In this document: piece by piece, positions 9,655 through 19,959 of the stretch
How the letters are laid out: every line of letters begins with the position of its first letter
Numbering within the stretch: position 1 is the first letter of the stretch
Assembly (NCBI RefSeq): GCF_016892765.1
Contig: NZ_JAFEMD010000004.1
Coordinates: 124,001 to 188,000 of the forward strand
Reading direction: 5' to 3'
DNA length: 64,000 bases
Origin: Microvirga arvi
GTDB taxonomy: Bacteria; Pseudomonadota; Alphaproteobacteria; Rhizobiales; Beijerinckiaceae
Notes under the pieces: model-generated
Told to the model about the DNA's origin: nothing
Database searches by the model: none
Seen by the model: the letters and a program-made list of their open reading frames with translations, nothing else
Program-made: the position numbers and the translations under genes

Positions 9655-10526
9655 CCGCTACAGCCATTGTCGCCGACGAGGTCGCCCTGCCGAAGAAGCG
9701 CAGCCGTGTACTTTCCAAGTTCCTGAAGAACAAGAGTGCCGTTGTCGGGGGAGCAATTGTTCTGTTCTTCATTCTCGCTGCCGTCATCGGGCCCTATCTT
9801 GCGCCCTACGATCCAATCAAGCCGAGCTTCACGAGCATTCGGAAACCACCTTCCGAGCTGTTCTGGTTCGGCACAGACGAATTAGGACGTGACGTGCTCT
9901 CCCGCATGCTCTGGGGTGCGCGCGCCTCCATCATGGCTGGCGTGATTTCGGTCTTCATCGCTATTGTGCTCGGCGTCCCCTTCGGCCTCATTGCAGGCTA
10001 TTTCGGCGGCTGGATCGATGCCGCCATATCGCGTGCGACGGACGCCATGCTGGCGATCCCCTTCCTGATCTTCGCCATCGCGCTTGCGGCATTCCTCGGC
10101 CCCAGCCTCAGTAATGCGATGATCGCGATCGGTTTGTCGGCCATGCCGATCTTCATCCGCCTCACCCGCGGGCAGGTGCTGACGGTGAAGGCCGAGGATT
10201 ACGTGGAAGGTGCGCGGGCCATCGGCCTTCCCGATTTCTGGATCATGGCGCGATATATTCTCCCCAACGTCCTGCCGCCGATCCTGGTCCAGGGGACGCT
10301 CACCATTGCCACGGCCATCATTGCGGAGGCGAGCCTGTCCTTCTTAGGGTTAGGTCAACAGCCGCCCAACCCCTCCTGGGGTTCCATGCTTAACACCGCT
10401 AAGAACTTCATGGATCAGGCTCCTTGGATGTCGGTCTTCCCGGGTTCCGCGATCTTCCTGATCGTGCTCGGCTTCAACCTTCTCGGCGACGGGCTGCGTG
10501 ACGCACTCGATCCCCGCGAACAGTAA
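9651..10526 (+). CDS. Peptide ABC transporter permease (DppC-like)
   Basis: Second channel subunit, 291 residues. It has an N-terminal cytoplasmic tail, a first helix at residues 30-52 (AVVGGAIVLFFILAAVIGP), then the DppC-type GTDELGRDVLSR motif and the EAA loop DYVEGARAIGLPDFWIMARYILPN. It ends with the usual GDGLRDALDPR. The 4-bp overlap with dppB and the 30-bp gap to the gamma-glutamyltransferase gene place it in the same operon. Confidence 0.93.
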   Translation: MTATAIVADEVALPKKRSRVLSKFLKNKSAVVGGAIVLFFILAAVIGPYLAPYDPIKPSFTSIRKPPSELFWFGTDELGRDVLSRMLWGARASIMAGVISVFIAIVLGVPFGLIAGYFGGWIDAAISRATDAMLAIPFLIFAIALAAFLGPSLSNAMIAIGLSAMPIFIRLTRGQVLTVKAEDYVEGARAIGLPDFWIMARYILPNVLPPILVQGTLTIATAIIAEASLSFLGLGQQPPNPSWGSMLNTAKNFMDQAPWMSVFPGSAIFLIVLGFNLLGDGLRDALDPREQ

Positions 10527-10556
10527 AAACGACAAGCAAACTTCGGATAAAGAACC

Positions 10557-12350
10557 ATGTTTACGACTCGGCCAGAGATTCTCGGCACCTTCGGTATTGT
10601 CACCTCGACCCATTGGCTTGCATCTGCCGCCGGTATGGCGATGCTGGAGAAAGGCGGCAACGCCTTCGACGCCTGCGTTGCCTCCGCATTCGTGCTGCAG
10701 GTTGTCGAGCCGCATCTGGTCGGCCCATCCGGCGAGGTTCCGGCCGTGTTCTATTCGGCCAAGACAAAAAAGGTCGAGGTGCTCTGCGGTCAGGGCACTG
10801 CACCGGCTGGCGCCACCATCGGCCATTATAAGAGCGAGGGTCTCAAGCTCATCCCCGGCAATGGCCTGCTCGCCACCGTCGTGCCCGGCGCCTTCGATGC
10901 TTGGATGCTGCTTCTTCGCGACCATGGCCTTCTCTCCTTGAGAGAGGTGCTGGAGCCAGCGATCTACTACGCCGAGCATGGTCATCCACTGCTGCCGCGC
11001 GTCTCAGACACCATCAAGGGCTTGAAAGAATTCTTCGAGGCTGAATGGCCGACTACCGCCGCCGTCTTCCTGCCCGGCGGCGAGGTGCCCAAGCCCCGCC
11101 AGCTTTTCCGCAACCCGCAGCTCGCCGACACCTGGAAGCGCATCATCCGCGAGGGTGAGGCCAAAGGCAGCGACCGCGAGGCGCAGATCGAAGGCGCGCG
11201 GAACGCGTTCTACAAGGGCTTCGTCGCCGAGGCCGTCGATGCCTTCGTGCGCAGGACTGAGGTGATGGACCAGAGCGGTTCACGTCATCGCGGCGTGCTC
11301 ACTGCCCACGACATGGCGAACTGGCAGGCCTCGTACGACACGCCTCAGACCTACGAGTACCACAACTTCCGGGTCAACAAGATCAGGCCCTGGGGTCAGG
11401 GACCAGTTTTCCTGCAGACACTTGCCCTGCTCAAAGGTTTTGACCTCGCCACAATGGGTCCAACCAGCGGCGAGTTCGTTCATACCGTCGTCGAAGCCAT
11501 GAAGATCGCCTTCGCCGACCGCGAGGCCTATTACGGAGATCCGGACTTTATCGATGTGCCGATCCAGGCTCTGCTGTCGGATGCCTACAACGACGAGCGC
11601 CGCAAGCTGATCACCGACAAGGCTTCCTTTGATCTCCGCCCTGGCCGCATCGAAGGCTATGAGGCCCAGGTCGAGCGTACCTTGCAGGCCCTGCGCGATC
11701 TTTCCACCACGGATAAGAAGGTCTCAGGCGGGGAGCCAACACTTCAGTCCATGCGCTCGGCACGTCGTGGCGACACGGTGCATATCGACGTGGTCGATCG
11801 CTTTGGCAACATGATCGCAGCAATGCCCTCCGGTGGTTGGCTGCAATCCTCGCCCGTCATTCCGGAGCTCGGCTTCATGCTCAACTCCCGCGCCCAGATG
11901 TTCTGGTTGGAAGAAAACCTGCCTGCGAGCCTCGCGCCCGGCAAGCGCCCCCGCACCACGCTCACGCCTACACTCGCGGAGAAGGATGGCGAGCCCTACA
12001 TGGTCTTCGGCTCACCCGGCGGCGATCAGCAAGAGCAGTGGCAGATGCTCCTCTTCCTGCGCCATGCCCATCACGGGCTGAACCTGCAGGAGGCCATCGA
12101 CCTGCCGATGTCGCATACGGCCCACTTCCCCTCCTCCTTCTATCCTCGCGAGCAGAAACCCGGTCATCTCATGGCCGAAGAGACCTATGGTGCGGCGGTG
12201 CTCGACGATCTGCGTGCCCGCGGTCACGAAGTCGAGGTGGCGCCGGCCTGGACGGTCGGTCGTCTCGTGGCGGCAAGTCGCGACAAGGATGGAATGCTGC
12301 ACGGCGCCGCTACGCCGCGCCTCATGCAGGCTTATGCGGTCGGACGCTGA
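10557..12350 (+). CDS. Gamma-glutamyltransferase (cytoplasmic type)
   Basis: N-terminal-nucleophile hydrolase of 597 residues that cleaves gamma-glutamyl amides or transfers the glutamyl group. The autoprocessing threonine is visible in GDTVHIDVVD (Thr407), followed by FGNMIAAMPSGGW and later the SPGGDQQ oxyanion glycines. Unlike the classical periplasmic GGT it has no signal peptide, so it should act in the cytoplasm on imported material. Directly following the DppC-like gene, it probably cleaves the transported peptide. Related GGT-fold amidases act on other acyl groups, so the exact bond is open. Confidence 0.88.
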   Translation: MFTTRPEILGTFGIVTSTHWLASAAGMAMLEKGGNAFDACVASAFVLQVVEPHLVGPSGEVPAVFYSAKTKKVEVLCGQGTAPAGATIGHYKSEGLKLIPGNGLLATVVPGAFDAWMLLLRDHGLLSLREVLEPAIYYAEHGHPLLPRVSDTIKGLKEFFEAEWPTTAAVFLPGGEVPKPRQLFRNPQLADTWKRIIREGEAKGSDREAQIEGARNAFYKGFVAEAVDAFVRRTEVMDQSGSRHRGVLTAHDMANWQASYDTPQTYEYHNFRVNKIRPWGQGPVFLQTLALLKGFDLATMGPTSGEFVHTVVEAMKIAFADREAYYGDPDFIDVPIQALLSDAYNDERRKLITDKASFDLRPGRIEGYEAQVERTLQALRDLSTTDKKVSGGEPTLQSMRSARRGDTVHIDVVDRFGNMIAAMPSGGWLQSSPVIPELGFMLNSRAQMFWLEENLPASLAPGKRPRTTLTPTLAEKDGEPYMVFGSPGGDQQEQWQMLLFLRHAHHGLNLQEAIDLPMSHTAHFPSSFYPREQKPGHLMAEETYGAAVLDDLRARGHEVEVAPAWTVGRLVAASRDKDGMLHGAATPRLMQAYAVGR

Positions 12351-12362
12351 GGAGCGAAGATC

Positions 12363-13091
12363 ATGACTTGGTCGATTATCGCAAAGGATCCCGAGACAGG
12401 CTCGTTCGGGGTCGCCGTTACCACAAAGTTCTTCGCCGTGGGGGCACTCTGCCCCCACGGCGCGGCCAAGATCGGCGCACTCGCGACCCAGGCGCTCGTC
12501 AACCCGATTTACGCCACGGACGGCATGAGATTTCTTGCTGAGGGACGAAGCGCCGAGGAGATCGTGGCAGTGCTCACCGCAGGCGATCCCGGCCGTGAGT
12601 CCCGCCAGCTTCACGTCATCGACCGCGATGGCAGAACCGCAGCTCATACAGGGCGGGAGTGCATCGACTGGTGCGGGCATCTCACGGATGATGGTGTTTC
12701 GGTGGCTGGCAATATGCTGGCAGGGCCGACCGTGATCGAGGCGACCCTTGAAACCTACAAGCGCCGCATGGACCTTCCGCTTGCCGACCGACTTCTGGCC
12801 GCGCTCGATGCGGGACAGGGCGAGGGCGGCGACAAGCGCGGCAAGCAATCGGCTGCGCTCAAGATCTGGCGTGACGAGCCCTACCCCATGCTCGACCTGC
12901 GTGTCGACGATCATCCCGAACCTCTGGACGAGTTGCGCCGCCTCTATGGCGTCGCCCATGAGCGTTTTCTGGCGTTCATGGATGCCATGGCGACTCGTGC
13001 CAACCCGGGCGGAATCACGGATCGAGCCTGGATCGACCAAAGAGCAAGCGAATATCAGGCTCGGCTTGCCGGAAGCGCCTCCTCGTCCTGA
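12363..13091 (+). CDS. DUF1028 family protein
   Basis: A 242-residue protein with the family start MTWSIIAKDPETGSFGVAV, then GALATQALVNP and VAGNMLAG. DUF1028 proteins have an Ntn-hydrolase-like fold and frequently sit beside peptide ABC importers and gamma-glutamyltransferases, but no reaction is established. Here it lies 12 bp after the GGT gene, so a role in hydrolysing the same imported substrate is inferred. There is no signal peptide. The C-terminal half has a peptidoglycan-binding-like HPEPLDELRRLYGVA stretch seen in long members. Confidence 0.85.
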   Translation: MTWSIIAKDPETGSFGVAVTTKFFAVGALCPHGAAKIGALATQALVNPIYATDGMRFLAEGRSAEEIVAVLTAGDPGRESRQLHVIDRDGRTAAHTGRECIDWCGHLTDDGVSVAGNMLAGPTVIEATLETYKRRMDLPLADRLLAALDAGQGEGGDKRGKQSAALKIWRDEPYPMLDLRVDDHPEPLDELRRLYGVAHERFLAFMDAMATRANPGGITDRAWIDQRASEYQARLAGSASSS

Positions 13092-13160
13092 GGCGCTCTC
13101 ATAAAACTCTCGCTTGCCGTGGGGTCGAAAAGATCCTACGGCGATTTTCGTTTCTCTTCC

Positions 13161-14024
13161 ATGGACCTTCCGATGTTTGGAATTCCCCTGTTTGATCTGG
13201 CCTGGCTCGTGGTCGCTCTCCTGGCGGCCGGTGCCATCACCGGCCTGCTGGCGGGCGTATTCGGCGTCGGCGGCGGTGCGGTTGCCGTGCCGATCCTCTA
13301 TGAACTTTTCCGAATTCTGGAGGTGCCGGAGGAGATTCGCATGCCGCTCTGCGTCGGCACGTCGCTCGCCATCATCATCCCCACATCGATCCGATCCTTC
13401 AACGCTCACAGGGCCAAAGGTGCGGTCGACATGACGATCCTGCGCGTCTGGGCCGTGCCCGTGGTGCTCGGCGTCTGCATCGGCAGCATCATTGCCCGTT
13501 ATGCTCCTGCCGATCTGTTCAAGGCTGTCTTCGTGGTGGTGGCCGGTATCTCCGCAATCCGCCTTCTCTTCGGCAAGGACACATGGCGTTTCGGCCTCGA
13601 CATGCCTGCAAAGCCCATCATGATCGCCTATGGCTGGTTGATCGGCATTCTTTCGGCCCTCATGGGCATTGGCGGCGGCCAGCTCTCCAATCTGTTCATG
13701 ACCTTTTACAATCGTCCCATTCATCAGGCGGTGGCGACCTCGTCTGGCCTCGGCATTCTCATCTCGATCCCCGGCGCCATCGGCTACATCTATGCCGGCT
13801 GGCCTCACATGGCCGAGTATCCCGAGGTGGTCGCTTTCCAGCTGCCGCTGGCGCTGGGCTATGTATCTCTGATCGGCCTCGTTCTGTTCATCCCCACCAG
13901 CACTTGGATGGCCCCTGTCGGTGCCCGTCTGGCGCATCGCCTCTCCAAGCGCCGGCTCGAGGTCGCCTTCGGCATCTTCCTGCTGCTCGTCTGCGCCCGT
14001 TTCGCCGCGAGCCTCCTTACGTAA
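13161..14024 (+). CDS. TauE/SafE-family membrane permease
   Basis: A 287-residue inner-membrane protein with about eight hydrophobic helices and the family repeat GVFGVGGGAVAVPILY near the N-terminus, echoed by ALMGIGGGQLSNLFM in the second half. TauE/SafE proteins export sulfite, sulfoacetate or other small anions. Placed at the end of the peptide/GGT operon, it could export an end product. A sulfur compound from glutathione-like peptides is one speculative option. Start 13161 (ATG) is preferred to GTG at 13119; neither has a strong ribosome site. Confidence 0.83.
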   Translation: MDLPMFGIPLFDLAWLVVALLAAGAITGLLAGVFGVGGGAVAVPILYELFRILEVPEEIRMPLCVGTSLAIIIPTSIRSFNAHRAKGAVDMTILRVWAVPVVLGVCIGSIIARYAPADLFKAVFVVVAGISAIRLLFGKDTWRFGLDMPAKPIMIAYGWLIGILSALMGIGGGQLSNLFMTFYNRPIHQAVATSSGLGILISIPGAIGYIYAGWPHMAEYPEVVAFQLPLALGYVSLIGLVLFIPTSTWMAPVGARLAHRLSKRRLEVAFGIFLLLVCARFAASLLT

Positions 14025-14070
14025 GCCATAAACAATCTCCAATCTGCAATGCCGGATAGGAGATGGCATA

Positions 14071-14541
14071 ATGGCTGAGTTAACGGCTGGGCCTCTGCAT
14101 GCCTTCCTTGCAGGCGTGGGACGGGATGGTCGCGGGCGCCTAGCTCCCGATGTACTCGGCTTTTCCGATGGCGAGCTGGAGACCGTTCACGACTACATTC
14201 AGTGGCTGTTCCCCCTGCCGACGCGCAGCGCTGCGCAACCGCATTCACCTTTTCTGACACCGGCCGAGATCGCTGCAATCAGAGCCGATCCGCGTGCTGT
14301 CGACACTCTGAAGAAAGCAACCGAACGGATGCTCCGTTTCTACCGTGGGACACGGTGGTGGCTGACCTCACATGACCACAACCATCTACGGATCACACGC
14401 ATCCTTCGCAGCCTATGTCTGCTCCTCGGCTCTGCGGAGGCCCGAAGCTCTCACCACGCTATTCTCGGGCTGCATACGGCAGCCGGATCTCCCGTCAATT
14501 CCCGCAGTCTGCGTTTCTGGGAGGAAGCTGTCGGAGAGTGA
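14071..14541 (+). CDS. OGFr-domain (opioid growth factor receptor-like) protein
   Basis: A small soluble protein of 156 residues whose central motif ETVHDYIQWLFP is the signature of the OGFr conserved region, found in animals and scattered in bacteria. FLAGVGRDGRGR at the N-terminus and FYRGTRWWL and HNHLRITRILRSL further on also fit. The bacterial function is unknown. An AGGAGAT site lies before the ATG at 14071. It is 46 bp after the permease gene but has no functional link to it. Confidence 0.8.
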   Translation: MAELTAGPLHAFLAGVGRDGRGRLAPDVLGFSDGELETVHDYIQWLFPLPTRSAAQPHSPFLTPAEIAAIRADPRAVDTLKKATERMLRFYRGTRWWLTSHDHNHLRITRILRSLCLLLGSAEARSSHHAILGLHTAAGSPVNSRSLRFWEEAVGE

Positions 14542-14573
14542 AGGCCGGAGCGCCCTGGATGCAGCAGCTCGAT

Positions 14574-15515
14574 TTAGCCCTCGCTGACGAGAGGAGTGCC
14601 GACACCGATCAGGGCCTCCCCCTGATTTACGGAAAGGCTGGTCAGGCGATAGAGAATGAACCCATCCTTTTCGGAGCGGATGGTGGCAAGGGCGGTTCCG
14701 AACACATCCCTGATTTCCCCAAGGATCTCACCCGCGGCAACAGGCTCAGAGACCTCCTTGCTTGCATACCAGAGCCCGCTGACAGGAGCTGAGGGCACCC
14801 ACATCGTCACGAAAGCCGGATCGGCCTGAGGAGCAGGCTCGATAGGCCCGGAGATTATGCCGAGATGGTGCATCACGCGCTCGATGCCGGCCAGCATCCG
14901 GCCAACGGTCTCCTCGCTCCACAGCCCGTTACCGCTGACCTCCGGAAGAAGGCTCGGCACGCCGAGCTTATAAGCCGCATTGATGGTGTACCCCTCCCCT
15001 CCGGCTGCGACGGCGACTGGCAGGCCGAACGCCGTCGCCAGAGCTTTCGACTTCTCGCAGCCATTCGGAAACAGCGTGAAGGGTGCAAGCGACTCATCAA
15101 GATCGCCGCCGTGAAGGTCGAGATAGGCATCAGCCAGCGGATAAACGCTCGTGACGAGCCAGTGAGCGAGCTTTTCGCTGACCGTTCCGTCGGGCCGACC
15201 GGGGAACATCCGGTTGAGGTTCTTTCCATCCTCCGGCATCACATAAATGCTGCGCTTCAGGAATCCCTGGACATTGAGGATTGGGAAAATGAGAAGTGTG
15301 CCCTTGATCCTGCCTGGATCCATTCTCAGCATACGGATAGCCGCCTCGATGGAGCAGTATTCGGAGCCATGCACGCCCGCCGTGATGAGCAGGCACGGTC
15401 CCGGCTTGGCCCCCTCGATGATGCCGAAGGGGATTTCAACCCCCTCGATCGGATTGAGGTAGCCGTGCTCCACGCGGGGCTGTCCAGTGCGGAGAGCTGG
15501 GAGTGCCTTCATCAT
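14574..15515 (-). CDS. Succinylglutamate desuccinylase/aspartoacylase family (M14) deacylase
   Basis: Zinc-dependent N-acyl amino acid deacylase, 313 residues. Zinc ligands are visible as GVHGSEYC (His49, Glu52) and LDLHGGD (His135), with a catalytic Glu expected in the PEVSGNGLWSEE region. A C-terminal beta barrel follows. The start at 15515 is chosen because upstream in-frame sequence to 15788 lies inside the M32 gene and has no family match. It lies 19 bp after the carboxypeptidase gene and ends that minus-strand unit, adding another amide hydrolase to the island. Confidence 0.88.
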   Translation of the reverse strand: MMKALPALRTGQPRVEHGYLNPIEGVEIPFGIIEGAKPGPCLLITAGVHGSEYCSIEAAIRMLRMDPGRIKGTLLIFPILNVQGFLKRSIYVMPEDGKNLNRMFPGRPDGTVSEKLAHWLVTSVYPLADAYLDLHGGDLDESLAPFTLFPNGCEKSKALATAFGLPVAVAAGGEGYTINAAYKLGVPSLLPEVSGNGLWSEETVGRMLAGIERVMHHLGIISGPIEPAPQADPAFVTMWVPSAPVSGLWYASKEVSEPVAAGEILGEIRDVFGTALATIRSEKDGFILYRLTSLSVNQGEALIGVGTPLVSEG

Positions 15516-15534
15516 TGGAGACCTACCGATGCCG

Positions 15535-17058
15535 TTACTGTGCGTATTTGCCCTTGAGGTAAGCGAGATAAGGCGCCGGGTCGAGGCGGCGGCCCGTCTC
15601 GCGCTCCAGCAGCTCGTCGCGCATGAAGCGGCGTCCGTGCTGCCAGATCCGCGTGCGGAGTTCCCCGGCCAGCATGCTGTAGTCACCTGATTCAATGGCA
15701 GCATCGAGAGATGAATTCTGCTTCCGCAGGGTCTCCATGACCTGCGCCCCCATAATGTTGCCGATGGTGTAGGTCGGGAATGAGCCAATATAGCCGGTCG
15801 ACCAATGAACGTCCTGCAGTACGCCTTTGGCGTCGTTCGGAACAGTCAGGCCGAGGTCACGCTTGATCGCGGCGTTCCAGGCGCCGGGCAGGTCCGAAAC
15901 TGGGAGCGAGCCGTCCATCAGCGCGCATTCGATATCGACGCGCAGCATGATGTGGAGGTCGTAGGTCAGCTCATCCGCCTCGACGCGAATGAAGCCGGGC
16001 TCGACCCGTGTCACGGCTCGGTAGAACTCCTCAGCGCTTACATCGCCGAGCTGTTCAGGGAAGTGCCGCTGCAGCTCAGGGAAATGCCGCTGCCAGAAGG
16101 TACGGCTGCGGACGATGTGGTTCTCCCAAAGACGCGACTGGGACTCGTGCGCCCCGAAGCTGGTGCCGCCGACCGCATAAAGCCCGACCAGGTCGGTCGC
16201 CAGCGTCGTACGGGTATAGGCTGGATCGACGCCTTGCTCGTAGAGGCCGTGTCCCGTTTCATGGGCCGTGCCGAAGATCGAGGCCGGAAGGTAGTTGCGG
16301 TTGTAGCGTGTGGTGATCCGCACATCGTTGCGGGTGAACGACACCTCGAACGGATGCACGGTGGTGTCGAGACGCCCGCGCTGGAGATCATAATCGAGCT
16401 TCTCGGCGAGGCTCAGGCCGAAGGCGCGCTGCCCCTCCTCCGGAAAGTCCCTAAACAGGAAATCCGAACGAGGCTGCGGCCGCGAGCGGGCGGCATCGAG
16501 GATCGGCAGCAGCCCATTCCGAAGCCTTGAGAAAAGCGCCTTGAGGCTCGCGGCATTTTCGCCCGGCTCGTAGATCGACACCATGGCGTCATAGGGATGC
16601 TCGGTCCAACCGATGCAGTCGGCATAGGCACGTGAGAGTTCGACAGTCCTCGCAAGATGGGGCGCAAAGATAGAAAAATCGCTCCTCGAGCGCCCCTCGA
16701 TCCATGCAGCCTGGGCCACAGTCCGGAGAGCGGCTCGCTCTTGGATCAATGATGCCGGTACACTCCGGTGATGCTCGACCGCGTGGCGTGTCTGCTCGAT
16801 TATGCGCCGCTCGGCTGAGTCGACAGGCAGACCTTCAATCGCTTGCTCGGCCTGTTCCAACGCTCTTTCAGTCTCGGGGGCAAGCAGAAGGTCACGGGCG
16901 ATCCGCGTCAGGGTCGCGATCTGCTGTCCACGGGTTTCCGCGCCGCCTGCCGGCATCATGGTGCGTGAGTCCCACGTCAGCAGCGAGGTCGCGTTCAGCA
17001 CGTCGTTGACGGCGGCAATGCGCTCCTGGAGCGCCGCTAAGGAGGATGGCTGGGTCAT
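15535..17058 (-). CDS. Carboxypeptidase Taq, M32 metallopeptidase
   Basis: Cytoplasmic carboxypeptidase of 507 residues that trims C-terminal residues from peptides. The zinc motif HETGH is at residues 266-270. The family-specific segments [27 protein letters not shown] and [10 protein letters not shown] are all present, and the length matches the family (about 500). It lies 17 bp after the second importer's ATPase gene, so imported oligopeptides are the likely substrates. Confidence 0.95.
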   Translation of the reverse strand: MTQPSSLAALQERIAAVNDVLNATSLLTWDSRTMMPAGGAETRGQQIATLTRIARDLLLAPETERALEQAEQAIEGLPVDSAERRIIEQTRHAVEHHRSVPASLIQERAALRTVAQAAWIEGRSRSDFSIFAPHLARTVELSRAYADCIGWTEHPYDAMVSIYEPGENAASLKALFSRLRNGLLPILDAARSRPQPRSDFLFRDFPEEGQRAFGLSLAEKLDYDLQRGRLDTTVHPFEVSFTRNDVRITTRYNRNYLPASIFGTAHETGHGLYEQGVDPAYTRTTLATDLVGLYAVGGTSFGAHESQSRLWENHIVRSRTFWQRHFPELQRHFPEQLGDVSAEEFYRAVTRVEPGFIRVEADELTYDLHIMLRVDIECALMDGSLPVSDLPGAWNAAIKRDLGLTVPNDAKGVLQDVHWSTGYIGSFPTYTIGNIMGAQVMETLRKQNSSLDAAIESGDYSMLAGELRTRIWQHGRRFMRDELLERETGRRLDPAPYLAYLKGKYAQ

Positions 17059-17075
17059 GTCTTGAGGCTTTCAGT

Positions 17076-18080
17076 TCAATCCGTGCCGCCGGTGTTGAGA
17101 TGGCAGGCGGAAAAGCGGCCCGGTCCGATCGCTTCCAGAGGCGGCGCCTCACGTTTGCAACGCGGGCCTGCGAAGGGACACCTAGGATGAAAGTGGCATC
17201 CGCTCGGCGGGTTGAGCGGCGACGGAATTTCGCCCGCGATGGGGCGAAAGTTCTTTCGACCGACGCCGACCCGTGGAACGCTCTCGAAAAGCGCGCGTGT
17301 ATAGGGATGGTTCGGCTTGGCATAGAGTTCAGCCGTCGGCGCAAGTTCGACGATGCGTCCGAGATACATTATCGCGACCCGATCTGAGACGTGCCGCACC
17401 ACACCGAGATCGTGGCTGATGAAGATGCCTGTCAGGTCGAGATCGCTGCGCAGGTCCATGAAAAGGTTGAGCACCTGAGCCTGGATCGAGACGTCGAGGG
17501 AAGCCACCGGCTCGTCGAGCACCAGCAGATCCGGCTTCATGGCCAAAGCGCGGGCGATGGCGATGCGCTGCCTTTGACCTCCGGAGAACTGATGAGGGAA
17601 CCGTCGGCGGTAGCTCGGATCGAGTCCCACGCGTCCGAGCAGATCGGCCACATAGGAGTCGGCCTCGCGGGCTTTGACGATATTGTGGGCCACCGGGCCC
17701 TCGGACACCGTGTCGCCGATGCGAATGCGGGGATTGAGGCTGGCAAAGGGATCCTGATGGATCATCTGAACGCGTGTGGTCAGCTTATGGGTACGCCTTC
17801 CCTGCTCCTTGGCAACTGGTGCATTGCCGAACAGGATCTTGCCGTCGCTCGGCGTATAGATGCCCGCAACCATGCGCCCGAGAGTCGATTTCCCGCAGCC
17901 GGACTCGCCGACAAGGCCGACGACCTCGCCTTTGGCAACCGTGAGGCTCACATCGGATACCGCGCGCACGATCTCGGTCTTGCGACCTGCGCCGAGAAGG
18001 CCTGCGATCTGCTCCCCGAGATTGGGGCGCTTTACGAAGCGCTTCGATACGTGGTCGATGTCAAGGAGAGCGGCTGGCAT
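17076..18080 (-). CDS. Peptide ABC transporter ATPase (DppF-like), second importer
   Basis: A 334-residue ATPase with Walker [11 protein letters not shown]-loop [12 protein letters not shown], signature FSGGQRQR, Walker [13 protein letters not shown] and the C-terminal [14 protein letters not shown] segment. Its start lies 49 bp inside the end of the preceding ATPase gene, an unusually long overlap for this family. It pairs with that ATPase to drive the second Dpp-type importer encoded upstream on the minus strand. Confidence 0.92.
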   Translation of the reverse strand: MPAALLDIDHVSKRFVKRPNLGEQIAGLLGAGRKTEIVRAVSDVSLTVAKGEVVGLVGESGCGKSTLGRMVAGIYTPSDGKILFGNAPVAKEQGRRTHKLTTRVQMIHQDPFASLNPRIRIGDTVSEGPVAHNIVKAREADSYVADLLGRVGLDPSYRRRFPHQFSGGQRQRIAIARALAMKPDLLVLDEPVASLDVSIQAQVLNLFMDLRSDLDLTGIFISHDLGVVRHVSDRVAIMYLGRIVELAPTAELYAKPNHPYTRALFESVPRVGVGRKNFRPIAGEIPSPLNPPSGCHFHPRCPFAGPRCKREAPPLEAIGPGRFSACHLNTGGTD

Positions 18081-19051
18081 GAAACGGGCTCTATCGGATA
18101 ATGGCAGAGGGCGGTGCGCCCGCCCTCGAATTGCTGAAGAGGCGGCGTGGTGGTGCAGGCGGGTCCCGCTTTGGCGCAGCGTGGCGCGAAGGCGCAGCCC
18201 GGCGGAAGATTGGCGAGGGAAGGCGTCGACCCAGGAACCTGCGGCAGCTTCGTGCCGGGCTCGTGCTCGGCTGGGACGGACGCGAGAAGTCCGGCTGTGT
18301 AAGGATGGCGAGGGGATCCGATGACGTCCGCGGCCGGTCCGCTTTCTACGACACGCCCCGCATACATGACGCAGATGTCGTCGGCGAGGCTCGACACCAC
18401 GGCGAGATCGTGCGTCACCCAGACGAAGGCCGTGCCTGTCTCGTCCGCGAGGCGTCGCACCTCGGCAAGGATCTGTCCCTGGATCGACACATCGAGCGCG
18501 GTGGTCGGCTCATCGGCGATGATGACGGCAGGACTGTGCAAAAGCGCGATCGCAATGGCTACTCTCTGGCGCATGCCGCCGGAGAGCTGGTGCGGGTAAG
18601 CCTCGAGACGCTCCTCGGGGCTCGGAATGCCGACCTTCGCCAGCGCGTCGCGAGCCCTTGACCGGGCTGCCCGGCGTGAGACCCTGGCATGGGCCCGCAC
18701 GGCCGCGATCATCTGGGTTCCGATCTTGAGAACCGGATTGAGCGTCATCATCGGGTCCTGGAAGACCATGGCGATCTGAGCACCCCTGACCTGCCGCATG
18801 GCATCACCCTTCAAGCGGGTAATGTCCTTGCCGTTCAGAAGAACCTCGCCGCCTGCGATCCTGCCGGGCGGCTCGACGAGGCCGAGGATCGAGTAGCCGG
18901 TCACGCTCTTGCCGGAACCGGATTCGCCGACGAGTCCCAGGATCCGGCCGCGGCCGACCTCGAAGCTGACGCCATCCACAGCCTTGAGCGCTCCGGCACG
19001 GGTCTGGAACTGAGTTTGCAGGTTTTTGACGCGAAGAACGACTTCATTCAT
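18032..19051 (-). CDS. Peptide ABC transporter ATPase (DppD-like), second importer
   Basis: A 339-residue ATPase: Walker A GESGSGKS, signature LSGGMRQR, Walker [13 protein letters not shown] and the C-terminal [14 protein letters not shown] cysteines. The start at 19051 overlaps the end of the permease gene by 4 bp (ATGA) and directly precedes the ABC fold. The frame is open upstream to 19717, but that stretch lies inside the permease and is not coding. The C-terminus runs about 16 codons into the next gene with a low-complexity tail ([11 protein letters not shown]), which suggests a recent loss of the original stop. Confidence 0.9.
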   Translation of the reverse strand: MNEVVLRVKNLQTQFQTRAGALKAVDGVSFEVGRGRILGLVGESGSGKSVTGYSILGLVEPPGRIAGGEVLLNGKDITRLKGDAMRQVRGAQIAMVFQDPMMTLNPVLKIGTQMIAAVRAHARVSRRAARSRARDALAKVGIPSPEERLEAYPHQLSGGMRQRVAIAIALLHSPAVIIADEPTTALDVSIQGQILAEVRRLADETGTAFVWVTHDLAVVSSLADDICVMYAGRVVESGPAADVIGSPRHPYTAGLLASVPAEHEPGTKLPQVPGSTPSLANLPPGCAFAPRCAKAGPACTTTPPLQQFEGGRTALCHYPIEPVSCQPLSLTSTTYRSAS

Positions 19052-19959
19052 CGGCTGCGCCTCGGATTCAGAACATTGCGGACCTGATCGCCGACAAGAT
19101 TGATGGCGACCACAGTCAGCATCAGCGCGATACCGGGATAGATCGAGATCCAGTAGCGACCCGACAGCAGGAACTGGAAACCGTTGGAGATCAGGGAGCC
19201 GAGCGAAGGCTGGGTGATCGGCAGGCCGAGCCCAAGGAAGGACAGAGTTGCCTCGAGAGCAATGGAGTTCGCCACCTGCACCGTTGCGACAACGATCAAG
19301 GGAGGCAGGGCATTGGGCAGAAGGTGCCGGAACAGAACGTGGCGCGCGGGCAAGGGAGTCGACAGCGCCGCCTCGATATAATCCTTGCGCCGCTCGGCAC
19401 TGGCAGCGCCATGGGTGGTGCGGGCGAAATAGGCATATTGCGCGGCAACCAGGGCGGCTACCAGCTGCATTAGCCCCTGCCCCAGCAGCGCAACCAGAAC
19501 CAGCGCCAGGAGAATCGCCGGCAGGGAGAGCTGCAGATCGATAATGCGCATGATCAGCGCCTCGATGCGGCCACCGTAATAGGCGGCGACGAGGCCCACC
19601 GTTGTGCCGAGGATCAAAGCCAGGGTACCGGCCATGACGCCGACGATCAGACTTGTGCGCAGGCCATAGAGGATCGCGGAGAAAATGTCGCGGCCAGCGG
19701 CATCGGTGCCGAGCCAATGGACATAGCCCCCGGAGCCGACCTCGCCCGGTTCGAGCCGGGCGTCGAACAGATCGAGGGCCTCCTGGTTATAGGGATCCTG
19801 CGGTGCCACGAGCGGTGCAAGGACCGCCATGAGAACCACCACGACGACCACGATCAGAGCCGCGACAGCCACGGGGCTCTGACGGAAATCGGACCAGAAG
19901 TTCGAGAGCCGGGTCCAGCTCGTTTCAGCTGGCAGGGTAAGGGCAGGAGAGCTGCTCAT
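19048..19959 (-). CDS. Peptide ABC transporter permease (DppC-like), second importer
   Basis: A 303-residue inner-membrane subunit with an N-terminal helix (AVAALIVVVVVVLMAVLAPL), the DppC motif GTDAAGRDIFSAILYG and the docking loop DYIEAALSTPLPARHVLFRHLLPN. In the canonical loop the residue after A is usually R or G; here ALSTPLPA is more divergent. It overlaps the genes on both sides by 4 bp. Together with the DppB-like protein it forms the channel of the second importer. Confidence 0.92.
   Translation of the reverse strand: MSSSPALTLPAETSWTRLSNFWSDFRQSPVAVAALIVVVVVVLMAVLAPLVAPQDPYNQEALDLFDARLEPGEVGSGGYVHWLGTDAAGRDIFSAILYGLRTSLIVGVMAGTLALILGTTVGLVAAYYGGRIEALIMRIIDLQLSLPAILLALVLVALLGQGLMQLVAALVAAQYAYFARTTHGAASAERRKDYIEAALSTPLPARHVLFRHLLPNALPPLIVVATVQVANSIALEATLSFLGLGLPITQPSLGSLISNGFQFLLSGRYWISIYPGIALMLTVVAINLVGDQVRNVLNPRRSR

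Noticed and set aside
12012..14069. 685-codon minus-strand frame opposite GGT, DUF1028 and TauE
   Set aside because: Shadow of three family-assigned genes; composition is low-complexity and no start signal or motif supports it.
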